The translations under genes were made by a program, and so were the position numbers. Source: Adiantum capillus-veneris (taxonomy: Eukaryota > Streptophyta > Polypodiopsida > Polypodiales > Pteridaceae). Taken from it: DNA of 64,000 bases. This document shows positions 35,795-49,153 of the stretch, piece by piece. Positions within the stretch are counted from its first letter, which is position 1. Each line of letters starts with the position of its first letter. The notes under the pieces are model-generated. The model was not told where the DNA came from. It did no database searches and saw only the letters and a program-made list of their open reading frames with translations. Where the stretch lies: positions 85,813,881-85,877,880 of the forward strand of contig CM043957.1 in the NCBI GenBank assembly GCA_014529385.2. Reading direction: 5' to 3'.

Positions 35795-35796
35795 CT

Positions 35797-37904
35797 GGCC
35801 ATTGACAGGATGAGGACCGGGAGGGCATATGATCATGACGGTCTAGGAGCGGAGCACTTGATACATGCTAGGGATATGTTGATGGAGGTTCTTGCAGTGT
35901 TGTTCAATCGTGCCATGTGTGAGGGGTTACCTGAGAGTTGGAGGTTGTCTACTATTGTGCCTATCTTCAAGGCAGGTCATCCTACAGAGCCTGGGAACTA
36001 CCGCACTATTATGGTTGGGGACACATTGGCACGGTTGTATGCATCCATTCTTGAGCAGCACTTGAGTAATTGGGCAGAGAGTGAGGGTGTACCAGCAAAG
36101 GGCCAGGCCGGTTTCAGGAGGGGTTTCTCCACTCTTGATCATATTCCGACACCCAGAGCCATCATTGATGAGGGCAGGTCACATGGGAGATGGATTAATT
36201 GTAGCTTTGTGGATTTCCGCAATGCATTTGACATGGTTCCGAGAGCTCGATTGACGCCTAGACTACAGGAGATGGGGGTGCCCATAGAGTTGATTTGGGG
36301 GATTATGGTTTGTACAAATCAATGATGGGACATGTACGCACCCCGGAAGGGGTATCTGACTTAGTTAACTCAACTATTGGGGGTGAAGCAGGGCTGCCCA
36401 TTGTCTCCTACTCTACGTGGTATGTATGTTGATGAGGTGTCTGATTACATTGACAGAGAGGGTGACAGAGGTGCCCAGCAGGCAAGGACGTGGATCCCAT
36501 TGTTGTTATATGCTGATGATATTGTGTTGATATCTGACTCACCAGAGGGTATGCAGCGACATTTAGATGCACTACATAGTTTTGCACAGGATAGTGGATT
36601 GTGTGTAAACCTTGGTAAAACTAAGGTTATGGTGTTTAACACCACACCACAGTGGATCAGGAGATCAACACCTACTTTCACATATGGTCAGGAGATTGTG
36701 GAGTATACAGATGCATACACTTACCTTGGGGTAGTCTTTACAGAGCAGCAGAGACTAGCCTGACTAGAGCTTACGTGGCTTTGGGAGGATTGGAGAGGAT
36801 TTGTTCGCACGTTCAGTTCCAGGAACCTAGGACAAAGTTATGGCTCTTTGATACTTTGGTTGCCTCTACTATGCTATATGGGGTGCAGGTTTGGGGACCT
36901 TCTGTAGGCCAAGATGCTTGAAGACGAATGGAGAGGCCCTTGGTATCTATGATCTCTCGACTGATTAGAGCCAAGGCTTCTGTACCTCATGCTATCATTC
37001 GAGCGGAGTTAGCTACCTCCCTTGTGGAGATTGAGGCGCTTACCAGATCAGTCTCCTTTGTACACAGCCTATGGGATACTATCAGAGATGGATATGCCAG
37101 GTTGGCCCTAGAGTCCTCCAGACACTTAGCTCTGCAAGGGGATACATCATGCTTGTATGCACAGATGATATCATGGTTTCAGGCACATGGCTTCGTATGG
37201 ACATGCTGCCTCCTTTTCAGTACTCTCTACAAGCACCCTTGCTGTCTCTAACATGGGTGGAGATAACTAGACTCATTCGTCAGGATCTGATCCAGCTGGA
37301 CACGAGGAGCACATGGATAGAGCCGGTACAGGAGTTGGGCACGAAGATGGATTCTATAGAGAGCATCTTCTCCACCTCACAAGGGATGGGTTTGTAATTT
37401 GACCTAGCTATATGGACACACATCTTTCTCATGGTTTGCGTTGTGCCATTGGCCTCATACGCACATCCTCACATCAGCTCGAGATTGAGACTGGCAGATT
37501 CAGAGGGATACCAACAGATAGAAGGAATATGCCGCTTAGGTCATCTAGAGCAAGAGACAGAGTTACATTACATATGTCATTGCACACTGTACTATGAGAT
37601 ACGAGGCCGTTTTCATTGTCTATTCAGAGAGGGTTTTGGGCCTCTATCTAGGGTCATGAGTTATGAAGATCAGACGTGTCTTGGATTGTATCTACTTGAG
37701 TTACACAGGCTTAGAGACACTTTACTAAGGAGAGCTGGAGCGAGAAAGTCCCAGAGACAGATTACAGATATCTTTACACTAGATATTGGACACCCAGAGG
37801 AGCAACCACCATTGCAGAGCTTTGCCCGCACTCATACTACCACTACTGGCATTCTCATAGACCGAGCATTGGAGCTAGGGAGATCTAGACAACCGCAGAT
37901 CTAG
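35797..37904 (+). pseudogene. A5 ORF2 remnant (RT and C-terminal domain)
   Basis: The first part, to 36325, is open: [30 protein letters not shown] and [15 protein letters not shown]. After a frameshift near 36330 come GVKQGCPLSPTLRGMYVDEV (36380) and LLYADDIVLISDSPEGMQRH with intact YADD (36508), reading to 36763. Later frames give LWLFDTLVASTMLYGVQVWG (36840) and, at 37431-37904, the C-terminal motif (CRLGHLEQETELHYICHC, then YYEIRGRFHCLF). In the C-terminal motif the second Cys of the first pair is lost. Confidence 0.87.
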
Positions 37905-38173
37905 AAAGGAGATGCACAGTATCGACAAAGACTACAGCAGAGGATTTGAGCCATACTTTCTCGACATCCAGAGTGCAGATGAGGATGGCTCTCGACCATA
38001 TCCCCCCCCCCTCCCCCCCGCTTCTCTCATTGTAGTACACATTGTACTGGGCACCTTTGTAATAGATAGGACATCCATACAGTCCCAGCTTGTGGTAGTT
38101 GTATTTTTTGTTTCACTTCTTTTGATTCTAGACATGGTATCAGATTCACAATTTTGTAACACTTTGGTCTCAC

Positions 38174-38188
38174 AGGTCATTTTGGCCT
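38174..38188 (+). promoter_or_regulatory. A5 tail hairpin
   Basis: AGGTCA-TTT-TGGCCT, a 6-bp stem with one G-U pair, followed by GAAGACATTAATATAACAT and two CATTT units before the TC tract. Confidence 0.6.
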
Positions 38189-38214
38189 TTTGAAGACATT
38201 AATATAACATTTCA

Positions 38215-38986
<772 letters not shown>

Positions 38987-39000
<14 letters not shown>

Positions 39001-39599
39001 TGGATCTATGCGTCTTGATGTGGGTGCCTTTGAAGATAGTTTTAACGGGGGAGACATATCTTCTACTCTGAGACACATCAAGCCCCTGGGCAGTCTATGC
39101 CCCACATTAGTGGATACAGATGGGAGACAGCCTGTAGACAGGAGACATGATCAAAGCACAGAGCGTGGGGCTCACGGGGAGTGGCAATGTTATTCAGGGA
39201 GGGTTTACAGCCATTGATACATATAGCTCGCATGGATGAGCAAGCCACGTACATGTGGGTGAGACTGAGAGCAGAGACTGGGAGATATCTCTACATTGCT
39301 ATTTGCTACTTTCCCCCGAGTACGTCAGTATATGCACCACCCAGAGGACAGTCCCTCTTCGCTATTTTGGATGATGACATATGGGAATTCTCTAGAGATG
39401 GTGACATTGTCATTCTAGGGGACTTCAATACTAGGACTGCCCATCATTAGACAGTATTTTATGATACTTCAGAGGAGATGATGAGAGAGCTGGATGTTGC
39501 AGAGACGGGCCTAACCAGACTATCACACGATATGGAACATACCGAGTATGGACGACACTTGATAAACATGGGAAGTGCACATGGACTGGCCATCAACTA
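38987..39599 (+). pseudogene. A6 ORF2 endonuclease
   Basis: It starts within the last codons of ORF1: the first conserved block reads GNCNGSM at about 38990-39010, in a different frame. Other blocks are GVAMLFREG (39177), YLYIAICYFPP (39290) and VILGDFNTRT (39409), the metal-binding endonuclease signature. Frameshifts near 39060 and a stop at 39448 break it. The C-terminal SDH block is missing, and the sequence jumps to the linker (39597), so part of the domain is deleted. Confidence 0.8.
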
Positions 39600-41978
39600 G
39601 AGCAAGATCTCTACCAGCTATTCTTGAGTCAGGACCCGCGTGAGCAATAGCGACTCTTTCATGAGTTGTCCCCCCCCCCCGGGCCATTGCCTCTGCAGAG
39701 ACTTGGGATCAGTACGCATCATCTTTGTACACAATTTCTGGACGGCCGCCCCTTCCCGACCCCCCGACCCATGCCCACACACATGTGCTTTTTTCACCGC
39801 TGAGATGGTGAAGAAGGCTATTGACAAGATGAGGACTGGGAGAGCATATGATCATGATGGCTTGGTGGTTGAGCATTTCATGCATGCCAGAGATCTACTA
39901 GCAGAGCTTCTAGCAATCATGTTTAACCGTGCCATGTGCGAGGGCTTGCCTAAATACTTGGAGCCTATCTACAATTGTACCTATTTTCAAATCTGGATAC
40001 CTTATGGAGCCTCGGAATTATCGCACTATCATGATTGGACACACACTGGCATGGTTGTACGCATCCATTCTTGAGCAGCAGAGCTGAGTAGATGGGCAGA
40101 GGGAGGGAATGCGTGCAACAGGGCAGGCAAGGTTTAGGAGAGGTTTTTCTACTCTTGACCATATCTTGACACTCAAGGCCATCATCGAGGAGGGCACATC
40201 CCGTGGGAAACGGATCTATTGTGGCTTTGTAGACTTCCGCAAAGCATTTGACACAGTATCCATAGATAGATTGATGCGCAGATTACATGAGATGGAAGTA
40301 CCCATAGAACTCAGTTGGGGGATCATGGCATTGTACAGATCAGTAGTAGGGCATGTGCGCACCCCAGAGGGTCTATCTACACCGGTTCACTCCATTATTG
40401 GGGTGAAGCAAGGCTGCCCGCTCTCTCCTACTCTATTTGGTATGTATGCGGATGAGGTTTCTGACTACATTGAGAGAGATGGGGATAGAGGTGCACCGCT
40501 GGCGGGGACATGGATCCCGCTATTATTATACGCTGATGATATCGTGTTGATCTCCGACTCCCCGGAGGGGATGCAAAGTCACCTGGATGCTTTGCACATG
40601 TTTGCCTATGACAATGGTTTGTCCGTTAAGCTTGGTAAAACCAAGGTCGTGGTATTTAATACCACCCCACAGTTGATAAGGAGGTCAGCGCCCGCATTCG
40701 CATATGGCCAGGAGACGGTGGAGTATACAGATGCTTACACTTACCTTGGAGTGGTTTTTAGTGGACCAACATTCTCATTAAGGAGAGCAGCAGAGACTGG
40801 ATTGACCAGAGCCCATTCATCATTGGGTAGATTGGAGAGGATGTGTTCACATGTTCAGTTTCAGGAGAGTCGGACGAAGCTCTGGCTCTTTGACACATTA
40901 GTGGCTTCTGCATTGCTCTATGGAGCTGAGATTTGGGGGCCTTCATTGGATCATCACGGGAGAACAAGTCGCACTGATGGATGGGGGAACATGGAGAAGC
41001 CCCTGGTCTCTATGATTTCGCGGCTCATTATAGCCAAGGCTTCAGTACCACGTGCCATTATCCGAGCAAAGCTAGCTGCCCCCCCACTAGTGGTTGAGGC
41101 ACTCACCAGATCTGTCTCCTTCATACACCACGTGTGCGAACTTCCCAGAGACAGATACACCCACCTTGCACTTGAGTCCTCTCGACAGTTAGCCATGCAG
41201 GGAGATACAGCATGTTGGTATGGGGAGATGACATCATGGTTCCGGGTTCACTATAGACAGATAGTCCCCCTTCCAGTACTCACTGGACGCGCACCCTCCA
41301 TAACTCTTACACAGTCCGAGATCATCAGGCTCATCCGCCAGGACCTGACTAAGCTAGACACCATAAGGACATGGATATAGCTAGGACAAAGCTGGGCACG
41401 AAGATGGCTTTCTACATAGAACAGCGGACGGTTTCGTGGCAAGACCCAGATATAAGGACACCCACTTGTCCTATAGGATACGGTGTGCTATTGGCTAGAT
41501 ACGCACATCTTCACACAAACTGAGGATCGAGACTGGGAGATACAACGGAGTACTAGCAGAGGCCAGGACATGCCACCTGTGTAAGGTAAAGTTACACTAC
41601 ACATGCCACTGCCCCGTCTACTACGATATACGAGGCCGCTTCCACTACTTGTTCAGAGAGGGCTTTGGACCGCTCTCCAAAGTCATGGAGTACGAGGATC
41701 AGAGATGCCTGGGTTTGTTTCTGCTCGAGCTGCACACAAAAAGAGAGCCTGCTGAGAGGAGAGGCCACCCACTCTCAGAGACGCATCAGAGACTTCTTTA
41801 TAGCACACATTGGACACCCGAAGGAGTTACTACCACAGCAGATCTTGTCGCCTCACACCAGAGGCACACTGATCAACCGAGCGACTGAATTCGAGAGATC
41901 TAGACGCCCACAACTCCGGAAGACTACACAGCATCGACAGAGGCTACATCAAAGGATCCGGATCACTTTGGCCTGACA
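39600..41978 (+). pseudogene. A6 ORF2 reverse transcriptase and C-terminal domain
   Basis: The linker and N-terminal RT (39640-40074) contain ACAFFTAEMVKKAIDKMRTG. The main RT frame 40109-41380 is 423 codons: FSTLDHILTLKAI, CGFVDFRKAFDTV, IIGVKQGCPLSPTLFGMYAD, LLYADDIVLISDSPEGMQSH with intact YADD, VVFNTTPQ, YTYLGVVFSG and LWLFDTLVASALLYGAEIWG. It ends at a TAG at 41378. The C-terminal Cys/His region (41570-41650: CHLC, HYTCHCPVYYDIRGRF) is in other frames with a short deletion. Confidence 0.9.
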
Positions 41979-42190
41979 TGGACGACGCCCAGTCAGACAG
42001 CTGACCATGGAGGAGATTGACGAGATCCGCAAGAGACCAGTGTTGGATCTCCTGTGATTTGTGGTTTAGCTATCCCGACTAGCTGCTTTGTTCACACCTA
42101 CCGGCTTAGGATTTCACAGTATTTATATTCCATCATTTTGTCACTCTGACTTTGTATCAAATCCACCACATTGTAACGCTCTGGTCTCAT

Positions 42191-42205
42191 AGGTCATTTT
42201 GGCCT
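42191..42205 (+). promoter_or_regulatory. A6 tail hairpin
   Basis: AGGTCA-TTT-TGGCCT preceded by GGTCTCAT and followed by GAAGACGTTAATATAACAT. This is close to the consensus of the family. Confidence 0.6.
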
Positions 42206-42240
42206 CTTGAAGACGTTAATATAACATTTCACATTTCATT

Positions 42241-42243
<3 letters not shown>

Positions 42244-42324
<81 letters not shown>
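42244..42324. repeat. (TC)n microsatellite between A6 tail and B2 tail
   Basis: About 80 bp. The left side is the 3' end of A6 (+); the right side is the 3' end of B2 (-). This is a tail-to-tail joint. Confidence 0.97.
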
Positions 42325-42327
<3 letters not shown>

Positions 42328-43056
42328 GGAAAAATCAGGGCTATATATTACTGAGTACAATATGATCCCCAACGGATGCCAAAATAGCCTGTCACGTGGG
42401 GAGTACAAGCTGAATGTAAGGGTGAGAGCCACTATAGTGACAACTCGGCTAGTACAATCTCATGGTGGTCTGTGTGATGAGTGGAGTAGAAACCACTGTG
42501 GGGGGGCATAATGCCATATAATCTGACCACCTGTAAGTGTGAAAAAGAGTGGAGCTCGGGCCCAATGCCGAAGAAAGGCAAATCGTCGAGCCTCGGCTGC
42601 TCTAGATGTACCTGAGGAAAAATCCCACTACCAAATCAGGGTGGGAATGATGTCCAGCCAAATGGCAGTAAGAATATCCTGAAGGAGCTGTGAAGCCGCA
42701 CTGAGAATGTGAAGACAACGAGCTCTCCAAATATTCCATAGTGTAAAGCTAATGATGACTGAAAAAACTTCATCACGTGTCTGAGGATCCCCCTACCATG
42801 CGATCTGTGGTAACATAGCCAAAGTTCCTCGCCGATAACCAGTCGAGCTAAGTATAAGAGCTAGATCCGTGTCTGAGCCCTAATAGAAAAGATGCGGTCC
42901 GGGCATTGGCATCAACCATGAGACAGAGCCCCAAGTGAGAAATCCATCCTGAACACCTACTCTGCTAAGTAAAAAGCAAACTGGTAGCCACACTTTATGA
43001 GAAGAGGAGCATGACCAAAGACAGTGGGCCGGTGACTCATGTAGTCGCGAAGGACA
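42325..43056 (-). other. B2 3' untranslated region and decayed ORF2 end
   Basis: On the - strand it ends TTTTTCCAAAA followed by GA repeats. The last 200 bases match B1 and B3. The 42700-43056 part still encodes remnants of the C-terminal zinc region downstream of the zf-RVT start (the Cys-containing end is broken). Confidence 0.7.
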
Positions 43057-45489
43057 TCAAGTGCATAACGGATCATGACCCATAGTGGCTAGCCAAGTTC
43101 CAACTGGAAGTCCTGCATGTGCAATCATCCACATGAAAAAAGAAATACGACGAGCCACATGTAAATCCCAGATGGTTGACCAAAACTGTTGTAAATAGGC
43201 ATAGGAGAAACCTGAATGTAACCAAAAACGCATACGAGTGGGCTGCTCTGGGTGCTGTCTCATCAATGCTAATCTTCCAATTCTGACAGTGTACTCAAAA
43301 AATGATACATGTGCACCAGTGGGGTTTGAGTGAGGCGAATGCCACTCTCCTGGGTTCCAATAAAGCTGAGATAAGGCACGACTTTCCCACACCCAAAGCC
43401 TCCAAAGGGCGGCATCAGCGGCTGCGAAACGGGGGTCAACACAACGACGCTTTCCGAGAGAGCCAACTACTCGTATGGCCTCCCATCGAGCGCCGGTGTA
43501 GACAAGGTGCGGAGAGGTGGTAGCAAATGTCAGCCTAGCATGAATCCCCTGAGAGGAGTCTGAATCCACTGTCAACAGCATGGTGTCTAAACGAACTAAT
43601 AAGAGAGTGCTCTGAGCAAAGAGACCACTATGTGGAGGCATCTGAATCGTGCCTCGCATAACTACGTCCCACTGTGAAGGAATGGCAGAGTCAATCTCAA
43701 GAAGTTTGTCTGTCACCCCGCGACCAATGTCATAATGTTCTGCTACAAAATCTGCATCCAGCATACGCGTCTCATGAGACAGCCGCATAGAGGCAGTAGG
43801 GCCAGTGTCCCAAGCAGCCCAATCAATGTGAGTCCTCTCTCCAAGTTCACGGGGTGGGTTAACCGAAGAATCAAGAACTGTATCATTCCAAATGAGAGGC
43901 TCACGCTCAATCTCCTCACGACATGAGGGAGGTGAACGTATGAGAGCTCGTCGCATGGACCCAAATCTGAAGGAGTGATCGGATGAAGGGTGAGAGAGTG
44001 CTGGTGGACAAGGGGGCATCCGTAAAGAGAAAACGATACCCTGTACGCCAAGTATGACCATCTCTAGTGCCGAGGCGTGGAGATGTTGTGCAAAGAGCGA
44101 CGTGAAGAAGCATCTTCCAAGGTTCTTGGCCGGGAAAAAGACCCCGAACAATAAGCTTGGTAAGAAGGGCGCGACTCTGTAATTCTGGATCAATATTGCC
44201 AAGGCCGCCCTCTGACCGAGTCCGAATAATCGTGGACCAGCGAACCCGAGCACACGTATCAGTAGTCCCATCTGTGTCACTCCATAAAAAGTTCCGCACT
44301 AGTCTGCGGAGCTGAGCTATCACTCCTGAATGTAGCATCCAACAAGAGGCCATATACCATACTGTAGCCAGAATGACCTGGTTGACGACCAATGCACGGC
44401 TAGCCAGCGACAGATGACGTGAAGACCAATGACATAGCTTCCTGTGAATAGAGTGTAGAACGGGTGCAAACTGCTGCTATGAGGAAACATCAAATCCAAC
44501 CTGAAAGCCCAAATCTTTGGATGTCTGACCCGGCTGCAGCCATGTGAAACCATCAGCTACACCCCAAGTAGGTATGTCATCACTGCCAACCAGTAACCCA
44601 TAGGATTTATGCCAGTTAATACGTGCACCACTGGCAATGCAAAAACCGTCAAGGCCTCCTGCATGGCATCAAGAGCTTGTAGCAAATAGTGCAACATCAG
44701 CATAGTGTCATCTGCGAACTCCTGATCGATAAGATCTGCTGCTGAAGGTACTGGCATGGTCAAGCCACGAAATGCATGACTCTGAGCACGAAGAAAATCT
44801 GACATAGTCTCTCCAACAAACAGATACAGATATGCTGCTAAAGGACATCCCTGTCGAACAGATCGAGAGAGCTCAAAACTGCGACTGACACGACCAGCAA
44901 TTCTAATAGTACTGCGGGCAGTCCGGAAGATAGCGGAAATGCCTGCGATCCATCGCGAGGGGAAACCCATCCTGGCTAATGATCCTTCGAGAAAGTCCCA
45001 CTCAACACGGTCGTATGCTTTCTCAAAGTCAAGAACGAAAAAAGCGAGAGGTTCATAAGATTATCTGGCCCACTCTACTACCTCATAAAAAGTGAAGATA
45101 TTATCCAATATGCATCAATCCATGACAAAGCCTGTCTGAGAAGTATGAATAATATCTGGTAAGAACGGTCGCAAGTGATGGCTGATCAGTAACGCTAATA
45201 TCTTATAGTCCGAAGGGAGTAGGGTAATAGGTCTCCACTGGCGGAGCTAAGTTATGCCACCCCCTTTCGGAATAAGAGATATGAGACCTGAGCATAGATC
45301 CGGATGCATATATCCTGATGCAAACATGTCCTGAAAACCGCGAAGCAGTGGTATATGCAATACATCCCTATAAATCAAAAAGACAGCTCTAGTGAGGCCA
45401 TCCTCTCCTGGGCAGGAGGATGGATCTAGACTGTCGATAGCAGCATGAAGCTCTGCAAGGGTGAAGGGTGCCAACAAGATCTCGGCCAT
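43057..45489 (-). pseudogene. B2 ORF2 reverse transcriptase and zf-RVT region
   Basis: On the - strand: GLISLIPKGGG (about 45265), then a stop, RPITLLPSDYKILALLISH, TSQTGFVMD, FFVLDFEKAYDRVEWDF (about 45025), SRSVRQGCPLAAYLYLF (about 44850), the catalytic EFADDTMLML (about 44715) and VVNQVILATVWYMASCW (44392). The downstream frame 44280-43057 is 407 codons and ends in RRISFFMWMIAHAGLPVGTW, the start of zf-RVT. RT motifs match plant L1-clade LINEs. At least three stops or frameshifts disable it. Confidence 0.88.
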
Positions 45490-46862
45490 AGTATCTGTAC
45501 AACGGCGTCGAGTGTGATGCCAGATCTACTCACGGGCAAGTAAAACCTCAGAAGTGCATACATCAGCAGTGAACAATGCCTCAAAATAATCTGCAGACAT
45601 ATCAAGAATAACATCAGGATGCATATGAAGTGGCCCTGAGCATCGCACAAAGTCCGAAGGGTGGTGCCAGGAGGGCGCTCTTTATCCGCAGCGAAGAAGG
45701 CTTTATTCATTCGATCAGCTTTAGCTATCCAATGAGATACTGAAGCATGACGAGTGACCTCAGACCTAGCCTCCTGTACGCGACGAATGTCCTCTGTGAG
45801 CTCTGTCTGTCTAGCAGCGAGATAAGCATCCTGAGGCCACTCCTCAAGCAAGCGTTGTGTGGAACCAAGAGGATTGTGAAGATCAGACTCATGTACTCTC
45901 AACTGTCGATGAATAATAGCAGTCTGAGCACAACAGTAAATACTAGACTAAGTAATGCAATGAGCAAGGAACTCTCCAGGGGGACCACGATAAGAAGCAC
46001 CCGTGGACCATAAGTCACGAATCTGTTGCTGCAAAACTTCAGTGGTGAGAACACTGTCAGGGATGCGGCAGCCCCGTCTCTGTGCAGAGGATCTAGTGAA
46101 GGAGATAAACAATGAGATGGGTAAGTGATCTGAGAGGCTGGTTCCTCTCCAAATAGTAGTAAATCCACCTAGAGCTGCTGTCCAAGGGCCAATGTAAAAA
46201 CGATCAAGCCGCTCTAATAATCTCCCCTGCTGTCTCTGAACCCCCCACGAGTAATGAAGTGTAGCAGGGTGATGACCAGAAGAGGGTATGTGCCATGCAT
46301 CAACACCCTGAATAGCTAGAAGAAATCGATCCCAATCTGACTGATCATCGGGAGAGATGGATAATAGAACAGGAGGAGTGATGGATCGCCAATCAGAGTC
46401 GCTTTCGACATTGTTGTAGTCGCCTCCTACAACCCAGGAGTCTACAGCAGGTAGAACAGTAGCCAAAGAGGCCCAAAAAGTAGCCCTCTCCCCAGGAGTA
46501 GTGGGTGCGTAGACTGACATAAAACCAATGATAGAGTCCTGAATCCGAAGAGACACATAGATTGCTCTTCCAGCGACAAGGGTGCCATGCTACTGAACCG
46601 AGGCCAAGTAACGTGGCCCCACTGAAATGCATACACCGCAACTCTATCCATGAATGCCTAGAGTAGGCTCCCAAAAAGTGTGAGCGTCGGAGGGCATGAG
46701 ATTACCAAAGGGAGTGGCAATCTTATGCTCCTGTACTAGTAATATATCCACAGTGCCTACTACATGAGCGTGCAAAACTCTGCGAAGTAAAATCTTGCGG
46801 GAACCTCTTACCCGAGAAGTCTGTAAACCATTAGCATTCCACGAAACTACATGTAAATCCAT
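45490..46862 (-). pseudogene. B2 ORF2 AP-type endonuclease and linker
   Basis: The likely ORF2 start is an ATG at 46862 (MDLHVVSWNANGL), 16 bases upstream of the ORF1 stop, so the two ORFs overlap. Blocks in order are SWNANGL, LLVQEHK, then after a frameshift SVYAPTTPGERATFW (46510), GGDYNNVES, GRLLERLDRFYIG and SDHLPIS (46095). This is the full set of an exonuclease-endonuclease-phosphatase LINE endonuclease. The linker (45902-45500) is rich in Arg/Glu. Two frameshifts and a stop are present. Confidence 0.88.
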
Positions 46863-49011
46863 AGTCTGCACATCTTCTTGGAGACAGCTGGGCCATCCAA
46901 GGGGTGAGCTTCGGGCGGTAGGAAAGCAACCCGCAAGCCTTCTCTAAAATATGGCGTCTCATTGCACCAACTACGGACCTCAGCTTGTTTACATTGCATT
47001 ACTGATGCTGCAGCTTTGACACCCCAAATGCGCATAGACATAGGAAGCACCACATCTGAGGATACATGAATGACCATAGGCAATGAATAGCAAGCATAAA
47101 CATCACTCCATTGCATAGCACTAGTACAGGAAGGGAAGTGTGGAGACAGTACATCCGGAGCGGAAGTAGACAACCATGAATGAAGCTGAGCCATAGATTA
47201 GGCATGCACAAAATGTAGAACCTGATCCTCAAACCAGTCCTGAGCTGCGTGGAATGGAAGGAAAAAGGAATGGGTCGGCTGAGAGCGATTGCCTATTAAA
47301 GAGGGAACACAACCTGGCTTGTGATGCATAAGGTAGAGCTGTACCCGCAGTGGTCCTTCTGAGTCACCACACATTTCAGCCCGATGAATGCCCCAGGAAA
47401 GAGGACAGGAGCTGAGAAAACTGCGTGTGACGTAAGTATGAGCCGATGAAGGAGGGGGAGGACCAGAAGGTGGGGGGGAGCAAGGGCGAGAGGGAGAGGA
47501 GGAAAAGGGAGAGGTAATAGCGGAGAATGATCCATCTGCATGGGAATTGGGACAACTTTGGCATGCATGTTTTGGGCATCTGAAGTTTTCTCGTTTGCTA
47601 CGTTTGTGAAAATATGGTATGGTATTATGTATGCCAAGTGTGGGCAAAATTTTGCAAATGTCGTTGTGGATTCAAAGGTTGTTTCACATGCAAAACTTTG
47701 GCATGGACGTTTTAGGCATCTAATTTTTTTCAATTTGTTACGTTTGCAAAAATCTGATATGGTTGCTTCTTTGCCACCTCTTGAAGCATCTGTGAAGCAT
47801 GTTTTTGAAGGTTGTGTTTTGGGTAAGATGCAATGTTCAATGTTTCCAAAGGATGATTCAGTAAGGGATACATGCAGGTTGCAGGTTGTGCATAATGATG
47901 TTTATTGGACTAAGCAAACTCCATCCTTACTAATTGCCTGTACTTGGTGAAGGAGCGGACAGGAGAACGGCAAGAGAAGGAGGAGCTGGTAGTAGAGGTA
48001 TGTGATCCTGTGCTGAAGAGGAAGAATGGCGAGGAGAAGCAGGGGGTAATGGGGTGGTGGAAACTTGAGAGGGAGCAAGAGAGGTAAAAGTGGGGGCGGC
48101 ATGCGGTGTAGGTTGCTGACGAGGACGGAATGAATGGTTACGACCCACTGTCTGCCATGCATTCTCAGTAGGAACTGAAGCAGAGGCAGGGACATGGAGG
48201 GTCGAAGCTCGAGGAGCACCTGCAGGCTGTCGAGGTGCTCGAGTAGTAGTAGGCGGAACCGGTTGTTGACGCTGACCACGTGACTGAGCATGAGTGCCAA
48301 GAGCTGGCTGTTGTTGTCGTCGATGGCAGGGCAGGGTGGGGCAATCTCGTGCCAAGTGTCCCATCTCGTGACAACGCAAGCACTGCCCTTGGCGACCAGT
48401 GACTACCATTCGGCAAGAGTAGTCTCGATCGTTCACAGCCACAGTAACTGTATCTGGTAATAAAGTATCCCCAAACACCAGGACCTGAATGCAAGGTGGA
48501 CCAGAGGAGAAGATGCAGGATCCTGGAACTAATGTGCCAAAATGAGCAGCAATCATCTGAAGGAGATGCTCATCAATAAAATGCAGAGGCATATCAGGGA
48601 AGGAGAGCATCAGAGGGAATCTGGGAATAAGGTGTCGATTGTCAAACTCCTCAGTAGTAAACTCGGGATACCACCTCGTCAAGTATATCATCCTGCGATT
48701 AGAAAGTATCGGAGAACGAGCCAGAAGAGCTGAGGCAGTGGCGGGATCTGAAAGACGTACCATGAATATGCCTCTGCCAAGGAATGTAAGCTCCGAGATC
48801 CATCCCTGAGTAGTGCCCAATGCAGCCTGACACCAATCACGTATGGAAGATCGAGGTGGAGACTGTCCAATCATCCGACCAACCAAGGCATGCTGTGCCA
48901 AGTGTTGTATTTTGGAGTCAATGCGTGTCAACAGGTCGCCAGTACAGTCCACGCGACAGGCGAGTGGTGATGGAGCGCCGTGCGTAGCACTCGAGACCGG
49001 CAAAGCCGCCA
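46847..49011 (-). pseudogene. B2 ORF1: DUF4283-like and CCHC protein, interrupted by a copia fragment
   Basis: The likely start is the ATG at 49011 (MAALPVSS). The first part, to 47930, contains a DUF4283-like region (ISELTFLGRGIFMVRLSD, LTRWYPEF, FPLMLSFPDMPLHF) and a zinc knuckle CLRCHEMGHLARDC near 48350, then a Pro/Ser/Gln-rich tail. This is the usual ORF1 of plant L1 LINEs, an RNA-binding protein. A foreign 0.4-kb piece cuts the Pro/Ser-rich tail. The remaining C-terminus follows on the other side (47540-46847: SPFSSSPSRPCSPPPSG, PLRVQLYLMHH, then SWCNETPYFREG), with one stop near 47196. Confidence 0.85.
47560..47946 (+). pseudogene. Ty1/copia integrase fragment inside B2 ORF1
   Basis: On the + strand, opposite to B2, the frame reads LWHGRFRHLIFFNLLRLQKS, then FEGCVLGKMQCSMFPKD and TCRLQVVHNDV, ending near TPSLLIAC. 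This is the GAG-pre-integrase/H2C2 zinc finger of Ty1/copia polyproteins (His, His, Cys visible) and the first residues toward the integrase core. No LTR or other copia part is attached. It was inserted as a fragment of about 390 bp. Confidence 0.82.
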
Positions 49012-49153
49012 TGAAGAATGGGCTAGACTCACGAACGGGAAAAGGTCGCCAGTACAGTCCACGCGACAGGCAAGTGGTGATGGAGCGCCGTGCGTAGCAC
49101 TCGGACCGGCAAAGCCGCCATGAAGAATGGGCTAGACTCACGAACGGGAAAAG
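48934..49153 (-). repeat. 110-bp tandem duplication around the B2 ORF1 start
   Basis: Two copies start GGTCGCCAGTACAGTCCACG at 48934 and 49044, differing at two positions including a one-base deletion. Each contains a potential ORF1 start (MAALPVSS), so the duplication doubles the start region. Confidence 0.9.
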
